DNA from: Bdellovibrio bacteriovorus
Lineage (GTDB): Bacteria > Bdellovibrionota > Bdellovibrionia > Bdellovibrionales > Bdellovibrionaceae
DNA: 64,000 bases
NCBI RefSeq assembly: GCF_001592735.1
Contig: NZ_LUKE01000004.1
Coordinates: 91,514-155,513 of the forward strand
Reading direction: 5' to 3'
The notes beneath the pieces were generated by a model, which did no database searches, was not told the DNA's origin, and saw nothing but the letters and a program-made list of their open reading frames with translations. A program made the position numbers and the translations under genes. Positions 26,592 to 34,327 of this stretch are shown one piece after another (position 1 is the stretch's first letter; each line of letters opens with the position of its first letter).

Positions 26592-27633
26592 CGAATATAT
26601 TTTCTTCCGTCAGTTCACAGCATAAATGCAAAGCCACTTGTTTACCGTGGTATTGGGGTTCGACGTCTTTCCAGAAGATTTTTTCGTAACCGTTTTGCAA
26701 GCCAAAAATTTCTTCGCGGATCTTAAATAGCAAGCCGGCAGGGGAACCCAACAACCAGTCCATTTGAACTAGGTAAAAGGCCTCTTCAAGCTCAATCGGA
26801 TTTAATGAAGCAATAAAGCTGGGTGGTAAGTTGTCTACCAAGTGACAAGCGTGGTGAGAATACTTATGGAAAGCTTTTTCCATAGGACCCACGAAAAGTT
26901 TTTCCACACGCCCTTCGGGCGTTTTAGGACCCGAAAAAGGTTGCGAGAACTTTTTGAAATTCCAGTAAAGTAAAGCATCATTCACCACGTACTCCGCGCG
27001 GGGCAAATAGTCCGTGATCGCATCAATACGCAGACCTTCGTGCGAATGATCTTCGACGTGGGCGTTGTGATCAACCGCCACCAGACTGCGCAAGTGATAA
27101 AGAAAAGAATAAAGCGTGTGCAGCTTATCCATGAATGGTTTAGAAAAATTTAAGCCGAAATTGTAAAGCAATGGACCACCGATTTTACCTTCAAACCACG
27201 CAAAAGTGTCTAGTAAGGGGCCAATAGCCGTCAGGTCTAAACCCCAAGGTTTCAATACGGTTTCAAATTGTTCGTTGAAATGATTTTCAAACTCTTTGCA
27301 GATTTCCGGATTCACAACGGCCAACTGCGTTTGCAAAGCACGCGTGCGTTGGTGAGAGCGCTCGTAAAGCTCGCAATGGGGTTCTAAGGCCTTCCACGCT
27401 TCCGTCGCAAAGTTATAATCCATATGAGGAGTGGCCACTGGGCTTTTGATGAAATGATTCAGCTTGATCATTGACAGAGCCGTCAATGCATCGGCCATGT
27501 ACTTAAATGGCTCAGAAGCTTGAAATTTTTTGTAACTCTCTTCTTGAGTCCAAAACTGAACTTTCAAAGGCTTCCAAGTTGTGCCCTTTTCCATAGTCAC
27601 ATCGTAACCCAAACGTAAGCTTTTGTGCTTCAT
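26575..27633 (-). CDS. Cytoplasmic protein of unknown function
   Basis: The 352-residue protein has no signal peptide or membrane segment. It is rich in His and aromatic residues (for example KYSHHACHLVDNLPP, VDHNAHVEDHSHEG), which may indicate metal binding, and is mainly helical. I do not recognise the family. The start at 27633 is supported by AAGGAG eight bases upstream; a longer frame to 27723 lacks one. The last codons lie within a palindromic terminator shared with dedA. No neighbour suggests a role. Confidence 0.7.
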   Translation of the reverse strand: MKHKSLRLGYDVTMEKGTTWKPLKVQFWTQEESYKKFQASEPFKYMADALTALSMIKLNHFIKSPVATPHMDYNFATEAWKALEPHCELYERSHQRTRALQTQLAVVNPEICKEFENHFNEQFETVLKPWGLDLTAIGPLLDTFAWFEGKIGGPLLYNFGLNFSKPFMDKLHTLYSFLYHLRSLVAVDHNAHVEDHSHEGLRIDAITDYLPRAEYVVNDALLYWNFKKFSQPFSGPKTPEGRVEKLFVGPMEKAFHKYSHHACHLVDNLPPSFIASLNPIELEEAFYLVQMDWLLGSPAGLLFKIREEIFGLQNGYEKIFWKDVEPQYHGKQVALHLCCELTEENIFGKKSA

Positions 27634-27764
27634 ACACACTCCTTGACGAGTTCTGATCGGTTTTTGTTTTCTATCCGTAAAGTCCTGAAACAGAATCGAG
27701 CTAGCTACAACGAGGAGTATCAATCAAATCAAGACCAAGATCGGTGTTTGGAACTGAGAGAGTC

Positions 27765-27772
27765 GCCGATAA
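27765..27772 (+). promoter_or_regulatory. Possible FliA-type -10 element
   Basis: The exact 8-mer GCCGATAA, the FliA (sigma-28) -10 consensus, lies 21 bases upstream of the ATG at 27794. No TAAA -35 is found at the expected 14-16 base spacing, so this is weak evidence. Confidence 0.2.
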
Positions 27773-27793
27773 ATAGGGGTGAGGGTGGAGAAT

Positions 27794-28195
27794 ATGACTG
27801 TAGCGCAATTGATCGACATGCTTAAGGGTAATAAGGAATTTATTGATAGTACTCCTTATGGCTACATAGAAATAGTTGGTGATAAACTTGGCCCTGTTGT
27901 TCGGTGTGAAGACTCTAGATCGCTTGATAGGTATATTAACTCAAGACTTAATGACCTGGACGTTGTAGTCATCCGAGAAGCTGATATAAAATCAAAGACG
28001 CTGTCTGTGGAAACGAATGGCTTTGGTCTTGTTCTCGATTACACCCTCACGGCTTTTTCGGTAGTTGAGTTTAGTATGCACGAAAAAGAAGCTAAAACCA
28101 CTGATGCAAGCTTAGACACCGCAAAGTCTTTTAACGCAGAGATGATCCACCTTTTTATTGATCAGAGTAAAGATAAGAAGAGACTTGTCTCATAA
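27794..28195 (+). CDS. Small orphan protein, probably acquired
   Basis: The 133-residue cytoplasmic protein is charged (many Asp, Lys, Glu), with no recognised motif; a hydrophobic strand FGLVLDYTLTAFSVVEFSM lies near residue 80. Codon use differs from its neighbours (several ATA, AGG and AGT codons), suggesting recent transfer. GGAG six bases upstream supports the ATG at 27794 over a GTG at 27779. Its 3' end overlaps the convergent orphan gene by 41 bases. Function unknown; a defence, immunity or regulatory role would be guesswork. Confidence 0.6.
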   Translation: MTVAQLIDMLKGNKEFIDSTPYGYIEIVGDKLGPVVRCEDSRSLDRYINSRLNDLDVVVIREADIKSKTLSVETNGFGLVLDYTLTAFSVVEFSMHEKEAKTTDASLDTAKSFNAEMIHLFIDQSKDKKRLVS

Positions 28196-28553
28196 ATTGC
28201 AAGAGAAAGTCTGCCGAATCTTTAAGATCGAAATCGAAGTTTTGAATGCGCCACTCCTCCTTTTTATTTTCAAAGGCGATAAGTGCAAAATTAATAACGG
28301 GATGAGCTTTACTCAGTGGTGAGATTTCGTTGGTCCATCGTCTGCCTGTTCCGAGTCGGTTAGTCAGCAGAATCAAAGGTTTCGCTTTGGGATTGTTCGT
28401 ATCAAAAACTCCGATGTACGGGATGTTGTTATTAGTCTTGGGGTCGCCAATGGCAAAAATCAATTCGATCGGAATATTAGATTTTGTCTGTTTAGCCATA
28501 TGCGCACGTAATTCATCGAAAAACTGTGTAGCTTGTATGTTATTTATGCTCAT
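28155..28553 (-). CDS. Small orphan protein with start in a hairpin
   Basis: The 132-residue protein has an alpha/beta pattern (IELIFAIGD, PYIGVFDTN, KPLILLTNRLG, PVINFALIAFENK), resembling a small enzyme or binding fold, but no known family. Its start codon lies in the 3' arm of an 8-bp hairpin whose loop holds the AGAG of the ribosome-binding site. An alternative in-frame ATG at 28571 lies in the other arm without a ribosome-binding site. It is convergent with the preceding orphan gene and overlaps it by 41 bases. The pair seems to be an islet between conserved genes. Confidence 0.6.
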   Translation of the reverse strand: MSINNIQATQFFDELRAHMAKQTKSNIPIELIFAIGDPKTNNNIPYIGVFDTNNPKAKPLILLTNRLGTGRRWTNEISPLSKAHPVINFALIAFENKKEEWRIQNFDFDLKDSADFLLQFMRQVSSYLYSDQ

Positions 28554-28571
28554 GCAGACCTCTGTCTGCAT
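28552..28571 (-). promoter_or_regulatory. Hairpin over ribosome-binding site and start codon
   Basis: The dyad ATGCAGAC-CTCT-GTCTGCAT (arms 28552-28559 and 28564-28571) is perfect over 8 bp. Read as minus-strand RNA, the loop is AGAG (part of the AGAGG Shine-Dalgarno) and the 3' arm contains most of the ATG of the 28553 gene. It could block or present the ribosome-binding site, or act as a DNA operator. Confidence 0.5.
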
Positions 28572-28696
28572 AAATGGCGCGAGGGTTCAAAATGATTAAA
28601 TTGCGTACAGAGGCGATGGCCGTCCGATGCGCGGGCACTTTTAAATTGCTCTCTAAGGTCTTTGAGATATTCTTCTCACTTATGGTGGGATTTGGA

Positions 28697-29476
28697 ATGT
28701 GGGTGGATGCCCATGGACATTTAGCAGACACTCGTTGGGACGGCCAGCAAGAACGAATCATTGCCGAGGCTCGCGCCAAAGGTATTCATTTTTTTATGCA
28801 AGGGGGCGTGGGACCCGAAGATTGGGATCGTCAACGCGCCTTGTGGCGAGAGCATTCTGATAACATCGGCCTGTGTTTTGGACTTCATCCTTACTGGGTC
28901 ATTGATCATGACGAAGACCAATGCGAAGAGGCGCTGGATATGTTGGCGGGGGCCCTTCCGGAAGCCATGGGGCTTGGGGAAATGGGTTTGGATTTTCGCC
29001 CCCATATTATGAAAGACTCTCAAGAACGTCAGATTTCCGTGTTTGAGCAACAGTTAGAGCTTGCCGGGATTTCGGGTAAACCCATGGTTTTGCATTTGGT
29101 GCAGGCTCATCAACAAAGTCTTAAAATCATGGATATCTGGGGGTTACCGACCCAACGAGGCCTGGTTCATTCTTTTAATGGCAGTTGGGGGAAGGCTCAG
29201 GATTTTATCAAGCGGGGATTGTTTCTTTCGGTGGGGGGACCCGTATGCCGTCCAGAGAACCAAAAGTTGCATCAAGCCGTCAAAGAGTTGCCGTTAGAAT
29301 GGCTTTTAATTGAAAGTGACAGCCCGGATCAAGGGGGGCCTATGTATAAAGGGCAACTGAATCCTCCTGAAAGCATTTGGGAGGTGGCAAGAACTATAGG
29401 CGAGCTGAAATCACTTGATCCTACAGAAATATTAGATATCACTACAGCGAACTTTCGCAGACTTTTTAAGCTGTAA
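28697..29476 (+). CDS. TatD-family metal-dependent hydrolase
   Basis: The 259-residue protein has the TatD pattern: VDAHGHLAD with H6 and H8 as metal ligands, a GLGEMGLDF metal-bridging Glu motif, LHLVQAHQQ and the C-terminal ESDSPDQGG Asp ligand. TatD proteins are 3'-5' DNases or phosphodiesterases involved in repair and oxidative stress. The size is typical (about 260). The ATG at 28697 was chosen because the family starts right at WVDAHGH; a frame open from 28574 adds an atypical segment. It lies upstream of tcdA with a 14-base gap, so these are probably co-transcribed. Confidence 0.87.
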   Translation: MWVDAHGHLADTRWDGQQERIIAEARAKGIHFFMQGGVGPEDWDRQRALWREHSDNIGLCFGLHPYWVIDHDEDQCEEALDMLAGALPEAMGLGEMGLDFRPHIMKDSQERQISVFEQQLELAGISGKPMVLHLVQAHQQSLKIMDIWGLPTQRGLVHSFNGSWGKAQDFIKRGLFLSVGGPVCRPENQKLHQAVKELPLEWLLIESDSPDQGGPMYKGQLNPPESIWEVARTIGELKSLDPTEILDITTANFRRLFKL

Positions 29477-29490
29477 TTCCGAGGACCTTG

Positions 29491-30402
29491 ATGGAAACAC
29501 CTGCTACCGAAAACATCTCCAATAATGCAACTTCTGCTTCTCTGAGCGCAACGGAACCGGTTCAACCGCCAGAAACACAATACGTTTTGCATCGCCGTTT
29601 TGATCGCATGGGGCGTTTGGTCGGCGACTCGGTGATGAGCAAGCTTTTTAATTCGCACGTGATGGTGATCGGTCTTGGGGGTGTGGGGTCTTGGGCCGCA
29701 GAATCTTTGGCGCGTTCAGGTGTGGGTAAAATCACCGTGATTGATTTTGACGAAGTTTGTATCACCAATGCCAATCGTCAGTTGCATGCTTTACAAGGTT
29801 TGGTCGGTAAGAAAAAAGCCGAAGTGATGGGCGAACGTTTGCGCAAAATCAACCCGCAAGCCACCATTCAAGTGATCCCTGAATTTTATAACGAAGAAAA
29901 TTCCGAAATGATGTTATCGCATAATCCAGATTTTATCGTGGATGCGATTGATAATATGACGGCGAAATGCCACTTGCTAGCTACTTGCCGCGCTAAGGGT
30001 ATCAAAGTGATTACTTCGGGTGGATCTGCGGCCAAGATGGATCCAACAAGAATCAAAATTACGGATTTAGGAAAAACTTTTGGAGATCCGATGGCGGCTT
30101 CGGTGCGTAAGATTTTGCGCCAAAAGCATGGGTTTACTGATAACAAAAATTTTGGCATCCCTTGCGTTTTTTCCGATGAAACACCTCGCTTGCCAGAAGA
30201 GCTTAAGTACGATAACGGCAATGGTTTTAAGTGCGTATGCCCTCAGAAAAGTGCGTTGCATGGTTGTGATAACCGCAACGTCATTCACGGAACCGCAAGC
30301 TTTGTGACGGGCTCGTTTGGTTTGTTCATGGCCTCTTATGTAGTTAATCAAATTTATGCCTCTGTGAAAACTCAAAACCAACTCACTCCAGAGGTGCAAT
30401 AA
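29491..30402 (+). CDS. tcdA: tRNA threonylcarbamoyladenosine dehydratase (TcdA/CsdL type)
   Basis: The 303-residue protein is an E1-like ThiF/MoeB family enzyme. VIGLGGVGSWAAESLARSGVG is the nucleotide-binding motif, VIDFDEVCITNANRQ the ATP-contacting region, and VDAIDNMTAKCHLL and PCVFSDE follow. TcdA adenylates and dehydrates t6A37 in tRNA to form cyclic t6A. The first 30 residues (Ser, Thr, Pro and Gln-rich) are an extra low-complexity extension. The start at 29491 follows GAGGA. The stop shares one base with the start of the 44-residue membrane protein gene (TAATG). Confidence 0.88.
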   Translation: METPATENISNNATSASLSATEPVQPPETQYVLHRRFDRMGRLVGDSVMSKLFNSHVMVIGLGGVGSWAAESLARSGVGKITVIDFDEVCITNANRQLHALQGLVGKKKAEVMGERLRKINPQATIQVIPEFYNEENSEMMLSHNPDFIVDAIDNMTAKCHLLATCRAKGIKVITSGGSAAKMDPTRIKITDLGKTFGDPMAASVRKILRQKHGFTDNKNFGIPCVFSDETPRLPEELKYDNGNGFKCVCPQKSALHGCDNRNVIHGTASFVTGSFGLFMASYVVNQIYASVKTQNQLTPEVQ

Positions 30403-30536
30403 TGATCGTGGCTGCTTGGTTTACCCTTGTTGGTTTAATTATCTTAGCGGGTTTCACACTTCTGGGATTGACGTTTGTGCATTGGTACAAAGAAAGTAAA
30501 CGCAAAGCCAAAGAATCCACTGACGCCGCTGTCTAA
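30402..30536 (+). CDS. 44-residue single-span membrane protein
   Basis: An ATG at 30402 overlaps the tcdA stop by one base (TAATG), and the frame runs 44 codons to TAA at 30534-30536. Residues 4-26 are one hydrophobic helix (AAWFTLVGLIILAGFTLLGL and on), followed by a basic, Lys-rich tail (HWYKESKRKAKESTD). This is a plausible small inner-membrane protein translated by coupling to tcdA, with GAGGTG upstream in the tcdA end. No recognised family. It is too short for usual gene-calling cut-offs. Confidence 0.55.
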   Translation: MIVAAWFTLVGLIILAGFTLLGLTFVHWYKESKRKAKESTDAAV

Positions 30537-30622
30537 AATAGCATCTCTGACTTGAGAGCTTTGCCCACTAAGGCTAAGCTTTATTAGGCCCGGCAAGGGC
30601 TTGCGAGGAAAGAGGTGTTTTT

Positions 30623-31678
30623 ATGAAATTGAAAATTCCTTATAAAGATAAGATCACATTAGGTTACTCGCTCATGCGCTCGGCTCACTTCGCGGCTCAG
30701 CAGTTCTCCTTGCCTTTTTTTGAGTTCTTAGCGACGGGAAAAACCGGACCGCGCAAATCCTTAGAAGCTCAACACATTAAGCGCCTTTATTCTGAACTTT
30801 TTCAGTTATTAAAAAAAGACAGTGAAAATATCGCACGCGGGCTTTATCCCTTGGATGTTTTAAAGCCGGAAAAAGCGGTTCGTCATTTTATGCGTTATCC
30901 GCGCCTTTTGGTTGATGGTTATCAGATTTCAAAACGTCGTGAACAGCGCAATCAGAATGATTTTGATCCAGAAGCGCAGGAGTTCTTAAAAGAACTGCCC
31001 GAATACTATCAGCGCAATTTCCATTTTCAAACGGGTGGGTATCTGACGAAAGATTCGGCAGAACTTTACGAGCATCAAGTGGAAATCTTATTTTCGGGCT
31101 CAGCGGATGCCATGCGCCGCTTGATCATTCCGTTAGCCAAAGAAGCTTACCCGGGTGATGGTGAGGGCTTGCACTTCTTAGAGGTCGCAGCTGGCACGGG
31201 AAGACTCACGCGCTTTATGAAGCTTGCCTACCCCAAGGCCAAGATCACTGTTTTGGATTTGAGTTATCCGTATCTAAAAAAGGCGCAAGACAATTTGAAA
31301 GAGTTTGAGCGCGTGGATTTCGTTCAAGGTGCGGCGGAAAGCCTGCCATTTCAAGAAGGCAAGTTTGACTTCATCTATTCTTGTTTCCTATTTCATGAGC
31401 TTCCCCTTGAGATCCGCCGCCAAGTGGTGGAGGAAAGTTTTCGAGTTCTTAAAGCCGGAGGCCACATGGGATTTGTCGACTCTGTGCAAAAAGAAGATGC
31501 TAAAGATCTGGATTGGGCCTTAGAGCAATTCCCAGTCGATTTTCATGAGCCTTTTTACAAGAACTATACGCAAAACCCCATGGAAGGTCTGATGCATTAC
31601 CGGGGTTTTTCGCATATCAAGAAAGATCAGGGATTTTTCGCCAAGGCTGTTCTGGGTCAAAAACCTTTGGACCATTAA
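30623..31678 (+). CDS. SAM-dependent class I methyltransferase
   Basis: The 351-residue protein has a C-terminal Rossmann methyltransferase (residues about 180-300): FLEVAAGTGRLTRFM is motif I, ITVLDLSYPYLKKA contains the acidic ligand, FDFIYSCFLFHELPLE follows, and VLKAGGHMGFVDSV is motif VI/VII. The N-terminal 170 residues are helical and basic with no known motif, so it is longer than simple UbiE-type methyltransferases. Substrate unknown. The start follows GAGG. The gene lies upstream of the deoxyhypusine-synthase homologue with a 75-base gap. Confidence 0.8.
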   Translation: MKLKIPYKDKITLGYSLMRSAHFAAQQFSLPFFEFLATGKTGPRKSLEAQHIKRLYSELFQLLKKDSENIARGLYPLDVLKPEKAVRHFMRYPRLLVDGYQISKRREQRNQNDFDPEAQEFLKELPEYYQRNFHFQTGGYLTKDSAELYEHQVEILFSGSADAMRRLIIPLAKEAYPGDGEGLHFLEVAAGTGRLTRFMKLAYPKAKITVLDLSYPYLKKAQDNLKEFERVDFVQGAAESLPFQEGKFDFIYSCFLFHELPLEIRRQVVEESFRVLKAGGHMGFVDSVQKEDAKDLDWALEQFPVDFHEPFYKNYTQNPMEGLMHYRGFSHIKKDQGFFAKAVLGQKPLDH

Positions 31679-31753
31679 AATCGCTTAAAAACTCCCTTGA
31701 GTTTCTGGCTAGAAGTGCTACTTTCCTGGCCTTTAAAGCAAGGAGCATTTGTC

Positions 31754-32725
31754 ATGGGACCTATTTCTCAGTTCATCGATCATCATTATCGTCATTTCAA
31801 CGCCGCAGCACTTAAAGACGCCGCTGTTGGTTACAAAAAACACATCGCGAACAACGGACAAATGTTAGTGACTTTGGCAGGTGCGATGTCGACGGCGGAA
31901 TTGGGACTTTCTTTGGCGGAAATGATTCGCGCGGGTAAAGTCCACGCGATTTCTTGCACAGGGGCGAACCTTGAAGAAGATGTATTTAACTTAGTGGCGC
32001 ACGATCACTACGAGCGCATCCCGAACTACCGTGATTTGACTCCGGCGGATGAACAAAAACTTTTGGAAAAGCACTTAAACCGCGTGACGGACACCTGCAT
32101 TCCAGAGCACGAAGCCATCCGTCGTATTGAAGGGGCCGTTCTTGAGTACTGGCAAGATGCTGACAAAAAAGGTGAGTCTTACTTCCCGCATGAATTCATG
32201 TACAAAATTCTTCTTTCTGGAAAATTAAAAGAACACTACCAGATCGATCCCAAAAATTCTTGGTTGTTAGCGGCGGCTGAAAAAAATCTTCCGATGGTTG
32301 TTCCGGGGTGGGAAGACTCCACTTTGGGTAATATCTTTGCTGGTTACTGCATTAAAGGGGAAATCAAAAAATCAACCACGGTTAAAGGTGGTATTGAGTA
32401 CATGAAAACGTGGGCCGAGTGGTATATGGGCGCTTCTAAAAAGAACCCGGTTGGCTTTTTCCAAATCGGTGGTGGTATCGCTGGCGATTTCCCAATCTGT
32501 GTCGTTCCAATGCTTGAACAAGACTTGGGTCATGAAGATGTTCCTTTATGGAGCTACTTTGCGCAAATTTCTGACTCTACAACTTCCTACGGTTCATACT
32601 CTGGAGCTATTCCAAATGAAAAGATCACTTGGGGTAAGCTAGCTCCAACAACGCCAAGCTACATCGTCGAATCAGACGCCACCATCTGTGCGCCATTGAT
32701 CTTCGGATACGTTCTTGGTTGGTAG
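31754..32725 (+). CDS. Deoxyhypusine synthase-like protein
   Basis: The 323-residue protein matches deoxyhypusine synthase: TLAGAMSTAELGLSLAEM, ISCTGANLEEDVFNL for NAD binding, FFQIGGGIAGDFP, SYSGAIPNEKITWGK with K295 at the place of the active-site lysine (human K329), and a C-terminal PLIFGYVLGW. Eukaryotic DHS modifies eIF5A with spermidine, but bacteria lack eIF5A. Some bacterial homologues instead make homospermidine from putrescine and spermidine, so polyamine synthesis is the more likely role. The start at 31754 follows AAGGAG. A terminator follows at 32785. Confidence 0.85.
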   Translation: MGPISQFIDHHYRHFNAAALKDAAVGYKKHIANNGQMLVTLAGAMSTAELGLSLAEMIRAGKVHAISCTGANLEEDVFNLVAHDHYERIPNYRDLTPADEQKLLEKHLNRVTDTCIPEHEAIRRIEGAVLEYWQDADKKGESYFPHEFMYKILLSGKLKEHYQIDPKNSWLLAAAEKNLPMVVPGWEDSTLGNIFAGYCIKGEIKKSTTVKGGIEYMKTWAEWYMGASKKNPVGFFQIGGGIAGDFPICVVPMLEQDLGHEDVPLWSYFAQISDSTTSYGSYSGAIPNEKITWGKLAPTTPSYIVESDATICAPLIFGYVLGW

Positions 32726-32729
32726 TGGC

Positions 32730-32741
32730 CTGCGGCCGCAG
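32730..32741. repeat. Perfect GC-rich palindrome
   Basis: CTGCGGCCGCAG reads the same on both strands and lies five bases after the stop of the deoxyhypusine-synthase-like gene. A second pair, GCGCGGACAGGCGCGC, follows close by. It may be an extragenic repeat or RNA hairpin; no second copy was seen in the window. Confidence 0.4.
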
Positions 32742-32784
32742 AGCTGGAGCGCGGACAGGCGCGCAAGCTGAAGCAGCACGTTCT

Positions 32785-32815
32785 AAAAAGGGTCTCATGC
32801 GAGACCCTTTTTTTT
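32785..32815. terminator. Bidirectional intrinsic terminator
   Basis: A stem GGGTCTC/GAGACCC (32790-32796 and 32801-32807, loop ATGC) is flanked by five A and at least eight T. It ends the deoxyhypusine-synthase-like transcript and, on the minus strand, the convergent XRE regulator gene. Confidence 0.9.
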
Positions 32816-33116
32816 ATTTCCCGCGTGGCGAAGCCGGGCGTAACACAATCTCATAGAGTCCGGCATTGAGCTCTTCTTGAAGCGAAGACTGAGGCAGCGA
32901 CGACGGAGCCGAAGCTCTTTTAGGTCTGCCGAAGAGTTCTTCCACCGATACATCCAAAAGATCGCAGATCTTAAACAGATGATCCATCTTGCGAGGCTGC
33001 TGTCCCGACAGCCAATGATAGAGAGTCTTAATGGGCACACCTGATTGCTGCGAAAGTGCGGCAACGCTCATTTTTCGGTCGGTCAGTAGACGACGTAAGT
33101 TATTTGCAAAGCTCAT
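32814..33116 (-). CDS. XRE-family helix-turn-helix regulator
   Basis: The 100-residue protein carries a helix-turn-helix in residues 15-55: MSVAALSQQSGVPIKTLYHW is the recognition region of the Cro/CI type. The tail after residue 60 is Ser, Pro and Arg-rich (PKRASAPSSLPQSSLQEEL) and could mediate partner contact. It is likely a repressor, and its target is unknown. The start at 33116 was chosen because the domain begins there; the frame open to 33140 adds eight residues. The upstream region contains TCTCAG-AG-CTGAGA (33181-33194), a possible operator. Confidence 0.85.
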   Translation of the reverse strand: MSFANNLRRLLTDRKMSVAALSQQSGVPIKTLYHWLSGQQPRKMDHLFKICDLLDVSVEELFGRPKRASAPSSLPQSSLQEELNAGLYEIVLRPASPRGK

Positions 33117-33416
33117 AGACGACCCTTTTGAACAAACCAAGATTTAGTTTTGAAAAAATCCTGAAGTTTATTAATAAAATTCTCAGAGCTGAGACAAATA
33201 CCTCATCACCGAGAAGAATTAGGTTTTATACGGGTATCATCGAGTGGCATTCGTCTAACAAACTCGACTACTAAGATATTTTTTTTGAACTTAATCACTT
33301 TTGTTTCGGCAACAAAAAAGCCTATGAGCCTTAAAGGCGCATTTAGTATTCAATCTGCCTGCAGCAAAATCAAGAAAGATCTTGATTTAGGCTCGGGAAC
33401 GAGAAAGCATTTCGTT
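33117..33416. other. Intergenic region between XRE and MOSC genes
   Basis: These 300 bases separate divergent genes. They contain the dyad TCTCAG-AG-CTGAGA at 33181-33194 (a possible operator), an eight-T run near 33279 and no clear coding sequence. The MOSC-gene frame could extend left to 33285, but the extension does not look like protein of that family. Confidence 0.4.
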
Positions 33417-34211
33417 ATGAAAGTTCAAGAGCTTCACATTTATCCGATCAAGTCGGCGCGCGGCCAAAAAGTAAAAAACTTTGAGATGACCGAGCAGGGC
33501 CCGGTCGGGGATCGCCAGTGGATGCTCATTGATGATAAGGGAAGTTTTCTTTCTCAAAGAGGCTTTCCGAAGATGGCGACCATTGAAACTTTCTATGAGC
33601 CCGAGGCCTTAACGGTAGGTTTGGGCAAAATGTTCTTTAAGATTTCCACCAAAAACAACTTTCAACGTAAAGCCACCGTGCAGGTGTGGAATGATTCCTT
33701 TGAAGCGGCCTTAGAGCCGGATCTTTACTCTCAAGGTATTGCCCAATATTTAGGAACTTCTTGTCGCCTTGTAAGATATGCGCCTTATTCTCAGCGCCGT
33801 GTGCGATCCAATGATGAAGGGAACTGGAGCCCCGAGGTTCGTTTTGCGGATGGTCGGCCTTTGCTTTTAACCAGCCAAAAAAGTCTGGAAGACTTAAATT
33901 CTCGACTTTCTGTGCCGGTCCCGATGAATCGTTTTCGTCCTAATATTGTCGTTGATGGGGCAAAAGCATATGAAGAAGATCAGTGGAAGAAAATTAAAAT
34001 CGGATCTGTGATTTTATCTCAACCCAAAGCCAGCATTCGCTGTGTAATTATAAACATCGATCAAACCACGGGTGAGTCGCGGGGGCCGGACCCCCTTAAG
34101 ACTTTGGCGAGTTATCGTCGTATTGAAAGAGGAGTCAGCTTTGGGGTCTTATGGATCCCGGAAAACACCGGGATTATTTCAGAAAACGATGCGGTGGAAG
34201 TTCTGGAATAG
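33417..34211 (+). CDS. MOSC domain protein (molybdenum-cofactor sulfurase C-terminal type)
   Basis: The 264-residue protein has a MOSC N-terminal beta-barrel (VQELHIYPIKSARGQKVKNF, QGPVGDRQWMLID) and the MOSC domain with MNRFRPNIVVDGAKAYEEDQW and the conserved cysteine in ASIRCVIINIDQTTGE. The same two-domain arrangement occurs in mARC/YcbX, which reduce N-hydroxylated bases with molybdenum cofactor. It lacks the C-terminal 2Fe-2S ferredoxin domain of YcbX. The start at 33417 fits the domain start; the ribosome-binding site is weak. Confidence 0.85.
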   Translation: MKVQELHIYPIKSARGQKVKNFEMTEQGPVGDRQWMLIDDKGSFLSQRGFPKMATIETFYEPEALTVGLGKMFFKISTKNNFQRKATVQVWNDSFEAALEPDLYSQGIAQYLGTSCRLVRYAPYSQRRVRSNDEGNWSPEVRFADGRPLLLTSQKSLEDLNSRLSVPVPMNRFRPNIVVDGAKAYEEDQWKKIKIGSVILSQPKASIRCVIINIDQTTGESRGPDPLKTLASYRRIERGVSFGVLWIPENTGIISENDAVEVLE

Positions 34212-34327
34212 CGCCGCGAATTGGTAGCTGTAAAATTCTTTAACAGATAAAATTTGCTTAACTCGTTAGCGGGCCCGGTCTGTAATGTGCAAGTCTTGTC
34301 CTGAACCCGAAGGTTTAAGGATGTATC

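Noticed and set aside
27794-28553. Toxin-antitoxin module
   Set aside because: The two genes are convergent rather than in one operon, and neither protein resembles a known toxin or antitoxin.
28574-28696. N-terminal extension of the TatD protein
   Set aside because: The family begins at WVDAHGH and the added segment has no supporting ribosome-binding site.
33285-33416. N-terminal extension of the MOSC protein
   Set aside because: The family begins at KVQELHIYPIKS; the upstream part is low in similarity and has no ribosome-binding site.
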